Assembly: GCA_943789485.1 (NCBI GenBank)
Contig: CALSUH010000013.1
Coordinates: forward strand, 1 to 60,823
Length of the DNA: 60,823 nucleotides
From: an uncultured Pseudomonadales bacterium
GTDB taxonomy: Bacteria > Pseudomonadota > Gammaproteobacteria > Pseudomonadales > Pseudohongiellaceae
Direction: 5' to 3'
The position numbers and the translations under genes were made by a program. Positions 18,610-27,280 of this stretch are shown one piece after another. How positions within the stretch are numbered: position 1 is the stretch's first letter; each line of letters begins with the position of its first letter. Under the pieces are notes generated by a model. It did no database searches, had not been told where the DNA came from, and saw only the letters and a list, made by a program, of their open reading frames with translations.

Positions 18610-18660
18610 GATGCATAACAACTTAGTTGGGAATTATCAGCGACAGCGACCCTAAACGAA

Positions 18661-18690
18661 AAACGCACCATCGTAATCGATAGTGCGTTT
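18661..18690 (-). terminator. Terminator of exbD/tolR gene
   Basis: A 13-bp stem (AAACGCAC...GTGCGTTT, 18661-18673 against 18678-18690, one mismatch) with a 4-base loop, followed on the minus strand by a run of T. It lies 60 bases beyond the exbD-type stop. Confidence 0.8.
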
Positions 18691-18749
18691 CCTTTAATTA
18701 TTACCTGACTGATTGCGGTTAATAACTGCAATAGTCTGCCATCAAGTCG

Positions 18750-19169
18750 TTATTGAGGCTCGACAATAGATATGTTCGCCATGCCTGCTTGTCGTGCCGC
18801 ATCCATGATCATTACCAAGGAAGAAACATCAGAAGCATTATTCGGCTGAATAATTACCGAGGCAGAGGGATTTTCAGCTTTGAGTTGGTCGATATTGGAA
18901 CGAATGAAGTTTGGTAGAATAGGTCGCGGATTACCGTTAAGGATAATCTCGTTATTAGAACCAATTTCGAAAAGAATGTTCTTCTTCTCATCGTCCGGTG
19001 GTGGTTGGTCGTTATTGTTGTTGTCGCTACTCGCGGCACTCACCGAAGTCTCTGAGAGAAATGTCGCTGTTACTACGAAGAAAATCAATAAAATAAAGAC
19101 CACATCCAACATAGGGGTAAGGTCAATCTTAGTATCGTCGCTCTTCTTTCTACCGGCTATTTTTTTCAT
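18750..19169 (-). CDS. Biopolymer transport protein ExbD/TolR family
   Basis: A 139-residue protein with a short cytoplasmic N-terminus, one transmembrane helix carrying the conserved Asp (DLTPMLDVVFILLIFFVV), a low-complexity Asn/Asp/Pro linker and a periplasmic beta-alpha domain ending IVEPQ. This is the classic ExbD/TolR layout of proton-driven motors that energise TonB or Tol. It stands alone with its own terminator: no ExbB/TolQ gene is adjacent, so its partner must be elsewhere. It may serve the TonB receptor at 7.2 kb, but that is only proximity. Confidence 0.88.
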   Translation of the reverse strand: MKKIAGRKKSDDTKIDLTPMLDVVFILLIFFVVTATFLSETSVSAASSDNNNNDQPPPDDEKKNILFEIGSNNEIILNGNPRPILPNFIRSNIDQLKAENPSASVIIQPNNASDVSSLVMIMDAARQAGMANISIVEPQ

Positions 19170-19344
19170 TGTTTTATCCTAACTACCTATGTCCTAACTA
19201 CTTAAGCTGCAAGGCGCGCAGCGGTGCATCAAATCTGGACTGATCCCACAAATGTGGAAAATCGAAGCTTGGAGTATAGCAACCCTTTCGACTGAATTAA
19301 AAGCCGGATTTTAAAGCTTCTAGTTTGGCTTTATAACAGGCAAT

Positions 19345-19374
19345 AAAAAAGGGAGGCTGTAGCCTCCCTTTTTT
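19345..19374. terminator. Bidirectional terminator
   Basis: AAAAAA-GGGAGGC, a 4-base loop, GCCTCCC-TTTTTT: a textbook intrinsic terminator 90 bases beyond the TetR gene stop, symmetrical in both directions. Confidence 0.9.
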
Positions 19375-19464
19375 ATCAATGTGATCTTAAATACACGGGC
19401 AATTAAACGTAACTATATGATATTTATATCTTTACTTTAAAATAGTGCGCCCAGATACTTTTTA

Positions 19465-20052
19465 TTACTTCTTCAGCGAAGACACGCTGAACTTAATAAG
19501 CTCTTTCAGCTGCTTTGGAGTTTTGCCGTCTCGGCTGTTTACTCTGATGCCGTGAAGACTATTCATCAAAACTTCAGCGGCAAATTCTGCGCTGACGCCC
19601 TTCTTTAACTTACCATTCTTATAGGCTTCCTTCAGACGAGCTAATAGTGCCTTGCGAATAACAGCGAGAGAGCCTCGGACAACTTTACGCATTTCCTTGT
19701 CGTAATTGATGCTCTCGCAGACCGAATTTACCAGCAAACAGCCCATACTGCGGTGTTTGTTTTTCACATTCAGAACAGTCTCTTCGAAATAAGCTTCAAT
19801 TGCGTCCCAGGAACCGAGTTTAAGATTCTTAAGAGAGGCAGTAATTTGTTTATCCACAACCGTATTATATTGGTCAATACAAGATTTAAAAAAAGTGTCC
19901 TTGTCACCGAAAGAGTTATAAAGAGTTCCTCTGTTGATACCCGTGCAATCTAGCAATTTTTGAACGGAACTTGCCTCGTATCCTTCGCGCCAAAACTGTT
20001 CCATCGCATTGGTTAAAACTTTGTTTTCATCAAATTCGACTGGTCGTGCCAT
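19465..20052 (-). CDS. TetR/AcrR family transcriptional regulator
   Basis: A 195-residue repressor-type protein. The N-terminal helix-turn-helix spans about residues 10-55: AMEQFWREGYEASSVQKLLD, then GINRGTLYNSFGDKDTFF with the recognition helix. The all-helical C-terminal domain (MGCLLVNSVCESIN...) resembles the AcrR/YxaF-like group, which senses small hydrophobic molecules. No neighbouring gene is convincingly its target. It is flanked by a terminator and a 358-base upstream gap in which autoregulation could take place. The region is AT-rich and has more Lys/Asn codons than its surroundings. Confidence 0.9.
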   Translation of the reverse strand: MARPVEFDENKVLTNAMEQFWREGYEASSVQKLLDCTGINRGTLYNSFGDKDTFFKSCIDQYNTVVDKQITASLKNLKLGSWDAIEAYFEETVLNVKNKHRSMGCLLVNSVCESINYDKEMRKVVRGSLAVIRKALLARLKEAYKNGKLKKGVSAEFAAEVLMNSLHGIRVNSRDGKTPKQLKELIKFSVSSLKK

Positions 20053-20410
20053 ATTCTTCTACTCAATCCGTATTTTAAAGTTAGTGGGTTAAAAAGTTGC
20101 TTGTGTAAGAAATAAACCTGCGTTCTATGCGTGATTATGAGCATAATTTTGAAGGGCGACATTGTAGTACAGTGATTCAGTTTTTACACCAAATATTCAT
20201 GATAGTTTCCCGCTTTTACCCGCTAATTAATTTAGATTATGCCGATCGAAAATAAATGCACTAACCGAGGGCGATAACGTGATCCGCGCCGCGCTTTATC
20301 AGCGTATAACACCACAGCATTGCTATGGATGTTTGTCGTCGGATCGCCTGATGGAAAAATTTTGAATAGAAGTTCAAGAAAAAGGAAGAGGCCTACCAAG
20401 CACCAATGGG
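20053..20410. other. 358-base non-coding gap
   Basis: This lies between the TetR gene start and the DUF445 gene end. I see no coding remnant, tRNA or strong hairpin. It presumably holds the TetR promoter and the tail of the DUF445 transcript. Confidence 0.5.
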
Positions 20411-21079
20411 TTAAATGGCTCTAAATACCGTCACTGCTAGACCGATCAAGCCACCAAACACGCAGCCCCAAACGACCAACCATCCCAAGTGCTTGCGAAT
20501 CATTTGCTGAATTATTTCTTTGACCATCTTTGGCGTCATTTGATTCAGCCGATCATCGATCATCAGCTCCAGCTTGCCGCGTATTGCCTCATCGTCCATT
20601 GCAGAACTTAACGCGGTTTGGATCTGCTTCTGAAAGCTCCCAGCAGTCAATTGCTCGCCAAAAAAATCGCGCATTTTTTCCACGAATGGGGCTTTGAGCG
20701 CGTCAAGTGCATCTCTACCACCCAACATACCGACCATACTACCGAACGAAGAGGCCATTATCACGTCCAGCAATGATTCGAAGGCGGCATCGAGATCCAA
20801 CGCATCAATCGACTGCTTCAGTTGGCCGGTCATCTTCTTTGATATATCGCCGGTACCGTGGAAAAATTCCTCAAGGTCGGCCTTGTGGAAGAACTGCTCC
20901 ATGATCAACTCTCTTATACCGAGTTTGAATTCCTCGAATCGCAGAGGAATTACTCCTGAGCCATAGATTCCCGGCACACGTTCGAACAGCATATGTACCG
21001 CCAGCCAATTGGTAATACCTCCCGAGAGTGCGAAAAGACCGGTGTTAAGTACATAGACCTGATACGGCCATTCCACCAA
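20411..21079 (-). CDS. DUF445 family membrane protein
   Basis: At least 222 residues. LFALSGGITNWLAVHMLFE followed by IPLRFEEFKLGIRELI is the DUF445 signature, then a long amphipathic helical region, and a C-terminal membrane segment (LGWLVVWGCVFGGLIGLAV). The only usual start in frame is TTG 21077-21079, which would cut off an evident N-terminal membrane helix (SNLIAAALVIVGF). The frame is open upstream with AAGAGG and an in-frame ATC (21134-21136 or 21137-21139), so the true start may be non-canonical or altered by a base error. Function unknown; relatives are inner-membrane proteins. Confidence 0.8.
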   Translation of the reverse strand: MVEWPYQVYVLNTGLFALSGGITNWLAVHMLFERVPGIYGSGVIPLRFEEFKLGIRELIMEQFFHKADLEEFFHGTGDISKKMTGQLKQSIDALDLDAAFESLLDVIMASSFGSMVGMLGGRDALDALKAPFVEKMRDFFGEQLTAGSFQKQIQTALSSAMDDEAIRGKLELMIDDRLNQMTPKMVKEIIQQMIRKHLGWLVVWGCVFGGLIGLAVTVFRAI

Positions 21080-21194
21080 GAAACCGACGATAACTAAGGC
21101 CGCTGCGATAAGATTGCTGAGAATACTTATATTGATGATAGACCTCTTGGAGCATTGTCGATGAGAATTGGAGACACCGGCGCATCTTAATAGA

Positions 21195-21374
21195 TCAGCG
21201 CCGGATAGGGCAAGTGAGCATGAGGATTTGCAGAGTGGAAACGTTGGGCTGACCGAGCTTAGCCATTACCGCAACAAACTCCCCCTTGCGGATATGGATA
21301 TTTGTGTTATCTAGAGCCAACGTTTCCATGTGCGCCGTTCGATATACCGAGCTCAAGCCCTGCAGTCGAATCAT
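21195..21374 (-). pseudogene. ABC transporter ATP-binding protein, decayed N-terminal fragment
   Basis: A 59-codon frame reading MIRLQGLSSVYRTAHMETLA, then LDNTNIHIRKGEFVAVMAK and LQILMLTCPIRR-stop. It mirrors the start of LolD/MacB-type ABC ATPases (I.L..LSK.YRT...T.AL..VNL.I..GEFVA.MG.SG.GKSTLLQILG.L). The Walker A loop is ruined (AKLGQPNVST in place of GPSGCGKST) and nothing follows. It lies between the DUF445 gene and the secreted protein gene, and overlaps an upstream extension of the latter's frame, which I therefore reject. Confidence 0.65.
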
Positions 21375-21566
21375 CGCCCAATCCCCACTAGCGGTCGTTA
21401 TGTTCTTATCTATTCCTTTAAAGACTCAAATGCCGTCGAAAGATTACAGTTACCTCTTTTAATAGATGACTCCACGGAGGCAAAAGGATGCAGCCGGGCA
21501 GAACTACCGACTGAGCTGAATTTATACTATGATGCGCTGATGCTTCCCTGGCGCAAGAGTAAACGC

Positions 21567-22595
21567 ATGAAACTACTAGTAAAATTCCCAGTTCAACTGA
21601 TATTTTGCGGCCTTTGTGCTGCTTCTTTCCCCGCGAACGCACAGGATTTCAGCCCGCAACTTACTGAGTATGGCCAGCCTGATTTTCGCGGCGTCTGGAA
21701 TTTCTCCAACCAGACACCCTTGGAGCGACCTGAGCGCTTTGGCGATCAAGAATTTCTGACCGAAGAAGAGCTGGACAACACATTGAAAACGCGCGTCGCG
21801 AGAGTCGCAGCCACAGCGGCGAGAGAGGCTGCAACGTCGGAGCGCATCATGAATACCGAGCATGCGCGCTCAGTAGAAGCGGTAAATAATTTCTGGTTCG
21901 AGAGCGATTCTCTTGGAGAAAATGGCAGGACTTCGCTCGTGATCTATCCGAGAAACGGCAGGTTTCCAGATGTTGTTCCTGGAACCCTAATTCAACGCAG
22001 CGATGCAAACGGCGTCACTGTGATACCTGGAGATCGCCCCGTGCGCTTTACCCACGGAGGCATCAGTAGCGACGGCCCCGAAGACCGAGGCCTATCTGAA
22101 CGCTGCATGGTCTTTAATTCCGGGCCACCCATGTTCAGTGGCCCCTACAATAATAATTTGCAGATCTTTCAAAACCGCGACCACGTCGTCATCCTAACCG
22201 AGATGGGTTTCGATGCGCGTATTGTGCCGCTTGAGAAAACGGAGCATGTCGATTCTGCGATAACACTCTGGTCTGGCGATTCGAGAGGTTATTTTGAAGG
22301 CAACACGCTCGTCGTTGAGTCCAGAAATTTCACTGATTCCATCGCCAGCATTGGAATGAGGCAAGTTGCCTATGGTAGCGCGAAGAACCGATTACTTATC
22401 GAGCGCTTCACAGCAACGGCAGAGGGTTCACTAGATTACGAGATTACCATCATAGATCCCGATACCTTCCAAGATCGAATTGTAATTCTCATGCCCATGA
22501 CACAAGTAGACCAACAGCTATTCGAATACGCCTGCCATGCTGGCAACTACGCATTAAGAAATATTCTGCGCGGAGCGCGTTCGACAGGTATCTAG
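21567..22595 (+). CDS. Secreted protein of unknown function
   Basis: A 342-residue protein from ATG 21567, with a signal peptide (MKLLVKFPVQLIFCGL, cut near FPANAQ). The mature part begins with YGQPDFRGVWNFSNQTPLER. Similar openings (G.PD..G.W....TP..RP) occur in a family of exported proteins common in marine gammaproteobacteria and acidobacteria, with no known function. It has a few conserved-looking patches (RCMVFNSGPPMFSGPYNNN, GDSRGYFEGNTLVVESRNF) that suggest an all-beta fold. The frame runs open upstream to 21330, but that part has no signal and overlaps the ABC remnant. Confidence 0.75.
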   Translation: MKLLVKFPVQLIFCGLCAASFPANAQDFSPQLTEYGQPDFRGVWNFSNQTPLERPERFGDQEFLTEEELDNTLKTRVARVAATAAREAATSERIMNTEHARSVEAVNNFWFESDSLGENGRTSLVIYPRNGRFPDVVPGTLIQRSDANGVTVIPGDRPVRFTHGGISSDGPEDRGLSERCMVFNSGPPMFSGPYNNNLQIFQNRDHVVILTEMGFDARIVPLEKTEHVDSAITLWSGDSRGYFEGNTLVVESRNFTDSIASIGMRQVAYGSAKNRLLIERFTATAEGSLDYEITIIDPDTFQDRIVILMPMTQVDQQLFEYACHAGNYALRNILRGARSTGI

Positions 22596-22631
22596 CACTT
22601 CACCCACCTTTAATTGGCGGTTGATGAAGTA

Positions 22632-23045
22632 CTAATCCGCTGGATCGAGGCGCAGGAAATAACGCGGCGGGAAGCCAGTCAAAATTCTAAACAACCAGCC
22701 TAGTGAATTATCTGCATTCACCGAATCATGCTCAGCCCCATCAATGGGCACTGCCAAATAACGGCCTTGCTCGATCTCTGAAACTACTTCGACAGACGGG
22801 TTAGCCAGTGCCTCGCTGTACCAAGCTCGAGGCCAGTGATTAGCAGCAACATAGAGTTTAGCTGCGCTCTCAATCCGGACCACAATGCGCGGACTGAGTT
22901 TTCCCTCATCGTCCAAAGTGCTAATCTGCAATGTGCTGGTGTTTTCCGGTTGAAAATATCCGAGAGATGACTCAAATAAGATAACGAGTAAAGCATAAGA
23001 CAGCAGTAAAATTAGTAAAACCTTGCATGATCTCTTTACAGTCAT
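22632..23045 (-). CDS. Membrane-anchored small protein, possibly nitroreductase/quinone-reductase (split-barrel) related
   Basis: A 137-residue protein with one N-terminal membrane helix (VLLILLLSYALLVILFES). The following domain contains KLYVAANHWPRAWYSEALANP, which recalls the W...AL.NP motif of the DUF385 / F420-type split-barrel family, and ends PRYFLRLDPAD. The match is to a short motif only, so function is tentative. It follows yhdP on the same strand after 28 bases and converges with the secreted protein gene. Confidence 0.55.
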   Translation of the reverse strand: MTVKRSCKVLLILLLSYALLVILFESSLGYFQPENTSTLQISTLDDEGKLSPRIVVRIESAAKLYVAANHWPRAWYSEALANPSVEVVSEIEQGRYLAVPIDGAEHDSVNADNSLGWLFRILTGFPPRYFLRLDPAD

Positions 23046-23073
23046 CGTTATCCCTTAGCGTTTATTAATCTAA

Positions 23074-26000
23074 CTATTGTGAAGTATCACTTGTCTGCTC
23101 GGGACGCTCTGGCGACCCAAAAGCCTGCTTAAATTGAGGCTCCAGATCCTCCCACGGGCCATCGAGTGTATAGACTGCGCTGGTCAAACTGTTTACTTGA
23201 TTTCCAAAGATACGATCGAACAAGTAGGCCCCAACCGCCAGCGGAAGATTTGCGGTCAACAAACCAATCCAAGGAATATTCTCGCTAACCGGTAACGTTA
23301 AATACATCTCACCCACGATACTTTCGTCTTTGAGATTTAGATCGCCGGTAATCTGGTAGAGACTGGATGGACCGGAAATTACCAGCCTGTCCTCGATGTG
23401 CACCTGTCCATCGAGGATCGACATCCGCCCCGTGATTTCATCGTAAGCCAGCCCACTTCGCAGTAGGTCATCGCTAAATCGCAATCGGCGCATAATCGCA
23501 TCGAAATTTAGAATACTGATCAGCTTAAGCGCACCCGCAGCACCTGCGCGCTGCAGGAATCGCCCGTCTTCTATGTTTATTGCAATGTCTCCACTAAGAT
23601 TTGCCGCCGAAAAAAAGGCAGGACTACCTGGCCAGCTCAAATCGGCTACAAATTCAGCGGAGCTACTCTCTAAACTTGCCGCGTATCCGTTTGCTGTCAA
23701 TACATCCGCCATATTGTCGGCTGTTAGAACACCGGTTAGCTCGCTCTCGTGTGTAGCACCGTCATAACGCCAACTGAAATGCGGAATCAAAAGCGGCTCG
23801 CCGGCCTCACTATCGAGCGGATCATTCTCAGCTTGTTCAGAGGACGCAGTATCCAGACCTAGCCGCAATCCACGAAAGTCGAAAGCGAGGTCATCTATTT
23901 CTGCACCCTCGGAATTTGGGTTGAGGGTAAAGCTCCAGCTTCCGTAAGGACGATCTCCTATGAGAAACTCATTTGTTGAGAAGTGCATACGCGGCAATTC
24001 TCGGGGGTCGATGTCGGCAAGAACATCGACGGGGTCTTCCTCTTCAAGTAGTAGCAGCTCAACTTCAGCTTCCTGCATAGGGCCTATTCGATCACGCTCT
24101 TCACCCGGCAGTCGCAGATACTGCAAATCGAGGCTCAGGTAGTCATTCCTGTCGAAGGGGAGCCGAACCTGTCCCGCAACTGAATTACTTTGTAGTGCGA
24201 TTTCCCAACTGTCCGCTGCTAACGCAGGGGTGAGGCGCATGTTCACATCGCTTAATTCCTCACCGTAGAATTGAAATTTCTCTATCTGCAAGTCCACAAA
24301 CTCAATGGCGCTACCCAGACCCTCAGATACAGACTCATCGCTGTTAAACTCAGTGAGAAAATCACTCCACAGCTCTAGCTGAAACCGATCCATATTCCCC
24401 AGCACCACCAAACCTTCTGATACATTATCGCGCAGGTTTTCGAAATTGCCCTGCGCCTCACCGACGAATACCAACCCATCGCGGATTTCACCTTGTTCTA
24501 ACTCCAAATCGAAACTCAAGGTAGGCCCGAGAGAACCAACAATCTCCTGTTGAGCGCCAGAGAATGCCATATCGAGCTGAAGAGGCAACTCAACTTCTAC
24601 CGACTTCGTAAACGGGTGAGGCATATTTAGTGAAGCACCTAACAAAGTGGAGTCTATTATCAGGCGATTCGGCACATCGCCAGTACCGCTCTGGTCAATG
24701 CTCAGATTAGCTTGATAAGCAAGCTGCCCCTCCATACTTTCCAAGATATTTTGTACGAACTGGCTCTGCATTGGCCAGGCTATAAGTTGCTCGGGAGTCA
24801 CTAGGCCTGTCGCTTCAACCAGTATCGATTCGAGATCCCCCTGCACCGACTCGGAACTTAGTTGAATATTCGCTATCTGCCCGAACAAGCGTCCCGACAG
24901 CTCGCTATCTTCGACGCCGGTGCGGGTATCGAAAACAACTGATCCATATAGTTCATCAAGCTGGATCGCATAATCTGGAATGAACAGGCTGTTGTCTTCC
25001 AAGTTCATATCGAGACGAACCGCCGTCTGCAACTGCTCATCATTCAGCGGCACCTCGACAGCGATGTTCGCATTGATATCGCCCTGGGCTTGCCAATTCG
25101 CGAAGGCAGCCTTTAGGCTCTCGCCGACCGCCGCATTCTGTAAATAATTTAGCCCGTCAGTAGTCGCGCCCTCGGCCACGCCCTGAACTGACAGCCAGTT
25201 TTCGCCTTCCTCGTTTACCCTGATCGAGCCATTCACAGACGTGGCAACGACGTCAAGACTAGTTGCTCGTTGCACCTCGATATCAATATTGTTGTCATCT
25301 TCAAGCACAAAGGCGCTTACTTCACTCAGATTGGGCCACTCATCACTAAAGTTAAGTTCGCCCTCATCCAGCAAATAGAAACCCTGAAAAGTCTTAGTTG
25401 GCGCCGCTGCATTCACAAGCGTGGAGCCGCGATACACCGCACCACTGTCCACCAAAACGCCTCCGAGTATTGCGCCATCGAGCCACTGCATGATATCCAC
25501 TAAACTCTCACTCACCCGCGGCGCATCGGGCAGATAAGCAGCACGGCCGGCCGCGTCGAAACGCAGAGCTCCGATAAGCAACTCCAAATCTGCTCTCGGC
25601 TCACCCTCATTAGGCCGGTCGATTATCGACGTGAATTGCACGCGCCCTTCGACAACATCTGTCCGAGCAACGATGGCGTTACTCTTCAATCGGAGGTGCA
25701 TGCCCTCGCTAAGATCCAAACTGAATCCGATGCTGCCGTTGACATAGTTATGATCCCAGGTACTGGTAAACACATTCGGGATATTCAAGCGGAATCGGTT
25801 CGATTCCACCTCGGCAAACCCCGTGGCACTTCGCCTGCCAAGATCGAAATCAATTTCGGCGTAGCCATCTAGGCCCCACATATTTGGAGAACCGCGCACC
25901 GACCCAACATCAACATTATTTAAATTTGTCCTAATGAGCATATGCTCTTGTGAATTCTCTGTTAGCGGCAGCAGAATACTAAAATTTTCCAACTTGCCTC

Positions 26001-27138
26001 TAGGCGCATACTGCTCAAGCTGTAATCGCGCGCTTTCGCTTAACAGTCCGCTGCTCACTGCGAATTGTGCGATCAGAGAGACATCAATACTGTCTGCCCG
26101 CACAGCTAAGCTGTTCTCTGGTTTTAGCGACATAGAGACATTGAAGGGTGACCAGCGTAATTCCTGCCAGGTCAGCCTCATATCTGACAACGACAATTCC
26201 CAGCTATCATCAAAAGACTGTCTAACCAGGCCAACCCTGCCCGATAGATCGCGCAGTGATAGAGAATCAGAAGCGCTGCTGAGTAAGGCCAAAGTATCCA
26301 ATTCGAACTCGGAGGTGAATTCACTTAACTCGCCCCCCGCGAAAGTAAGCCAAAAGTGCCCGCCTCCAAGCATCTCACCAACACTCAGATCTTCTAAGGT
26401 CTGTCTATGGAATAGCTCACTGTAATCAGCATGAGGAAGTTCAACGTGCATCTGCCCACCCATGTCGGCGAGCTCATTGCCAGTCACTTCAACGGAGAGC
26501 GCCATCTCTTCTGGTGAGTCGGCCAAACTGAGGTTAGCATGCAGGTAATGCGTATCATCACGATTCGCGATGGTAGCTAGACCATCGCTAAAACTGAGCA
26601 GCTCGCCGTCGAAGGTATGCAGATTTATTGTCACGTTGCGCAAACTAAGCTGGGGGATTTTTTGCAGGGACCGGTATAGACCAGCAAAGTCAACGGAGGC
26701 GGCGTCACCCCCTGACAATCCGCGTAGCAGCCACGCACCGGACTCCAATTGATCGAGGTTTATCTCCAGTGATTCGATGACGAAATCGTCCAGAACCCAA
26801 GTGCGCTGCCAAATGCTCTGAGGAATATTGACTATTACCGTGGCGCTTTCCAAAAAAAGTGCAGCGTCTCCCGCTACCACTTCATCATCTGCGATGAGAA
26901 GCTTCATGCCGTTCACATGGAGAATAGGATTGAATCCATCGAAGTCGCCAACCAGCGATTCCACACTTATGGGAATGCCGCTGCGCTCAAAAAATTGTTC
27001 TTCGAAGAAGGAGACGTAACCGGAAACGGCCGGCATAAATTGACGGCCGGCACTGACATAGGCAGCTACCAGCACCAATGCAACTGCCAGCATTAGCACG
27101 AGCTGTTGGCGAACTATTTTAAGAATTGAACTTAGCAT
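23074..27138 (-). CDS. yhdP: YhdP family AsmA-like phospholipid transport protein
   Basis: A very large envelope protein (1354 residues) with one N-terminal membrane helix (LVLMLAVALVLVAAYVSAG) and a long repeated beta-groove periplasmic body, ending in an AsmA-like C-terminal domain. The opening (FNPILHVNGMKLLI) and overall length fit YhdP/TIGR02099. YhdP, with TamB and YdbH, moves phospholipids from the inner to the outer membrane. As in E. coli, it follows rng and maf behind mreBCD, which supports the call strongly. Confidence 0.92.
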   Translation of the reverse strand: MLSSILKIVRQQLVLMLAVALVLVAAYVSAGRQFMPAVSGYVSFFEEQFFERSGIPISVESLVGDFDGFNPILHVNGMKLLIADDEVVAGDAALFLESATVIVNIPQSIWQRTWVLDDFVIESLEINLDQLESGAWLLRGLSGGDAASVDFAGLYRSLQKIPQLSLRNVTINLHTFDGELLSFSDGLATIANRDDTHYLHANLSLADSPEEMALSVEVTGNELADMGGQMHVELPHADYSELFHRQTLEDLSVGEMLGGGHFWLTFAGGELSEFTSEFELDTLALLSSASDSLSLRDLSGRVGLVRQSFDDSWELSLSDMRLTWQELRWSPFNVSMSLKPENSLAVRADSIDVSLIAQFAVSSGLLSESARLQLEQYAPRGKLENFSILLPLTENSQEHMLIRTNLNNVDVGSVRGSPNMWGLDGYAEIDFDLGRRSATGFAEVESNRFRLNIPNVFTSTWDHNYVNGSIGFSLDLSEGMHLRLKSNAIVARTDVVEGRVQFTSIIDRPNEGEPRADLELLIGALRFDAAGRAAYLPDAPRVSESLVDIMQWLDGAILGGVLVDSGAVYRGSTLVNAAAPTKTFQGFYLLDEGELNFSDEWPNLSEVSAFVLEDDNNIDIEVQRATSLDVVATSVNGSIRVNEEGENWLSVQGVAEGATTDGLNYLQNAAVGESLKAAFANWQAQGDINANIAVEVPLNDEQLQTAVRLDMNLEDNSLFIPDYAIQLDELYGSVVFDTRTGVEDSELSGRLFGQIANIQLSSESVQGDLESILVEATGLVTPEQLIAWPMQSQFVQNILESMEGQLAYQANLSIDQSGTGDVPNRLIIDSTLLGASLNMPHPFTKSVEVELPLQLDMAFSGAQQEIVGSLGPTLSFDLELEQGEIRDGLVFVGEAQGNFENLRDNVSEGLVVLGNMDRFQLELWSDFLTEFNSDESVSEGLGSAIEFVDLQIEKFQFYGEELSDVNMRLTPALAADSWEIALQSNSVAGQVRLPFDRNDYLSLDLQYLRLPGEERDRIGPMQEAEVELLLLEEEDPVDVLADIDPRELPRMHFSTNEFLIGDRPYGSWSFTLNPNSEGAEIDDLAFDFRGLRLGLDTASSEQAENDPLDSEAGEPLLIPHFSWRYDGATHESELTGVLTADNMADVLTANGYAASLESSSAEFVADLSWPGSPAFFSAANLSGDIAINIEDGRFLQRAGAAGALKLISILNFDAIMRRLRFSDDLLRSGLAYDEITGRMSILDGQVHIEDRLVISGPSSLYQITGDLNLKDESIVGEMYLTLPVSENIPWIGLLTANLPLAVGAYLFDRIFGNQVNSLTSAVYTLDGPWEDLEPQFKQAFGSPERPEQTSDTSQ

Positions 27139-27280
27139 GCTCGGGTCTTGATACGGGTCTCAGTAGATGCCCAACTGCCACCTCTTGGAATAAGCGTACA
27201 GGCTTCTGAGCTTCCTGAATGGTATAGCGCAAGTTTGCTGAACCGTAACTGAAAGTGAGATAACCGAAACCCTTAGCCTT

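Noticed and set aside
21330..21566. 79-residue N-terminal extension of the secreted protein
   Set aside because: The extension has no signal and overlaps an ABC ATPase relic on the other strand; a clean signal peptide starts at ATG 21567.
25934..26425. Long plus-strand open frame inside yhdP
   Set aside because: Antisense to a well-supported 1354-residue gene, rich in Ser/Leu/Arg as expected of a mirror frame, with no recognisable domain.
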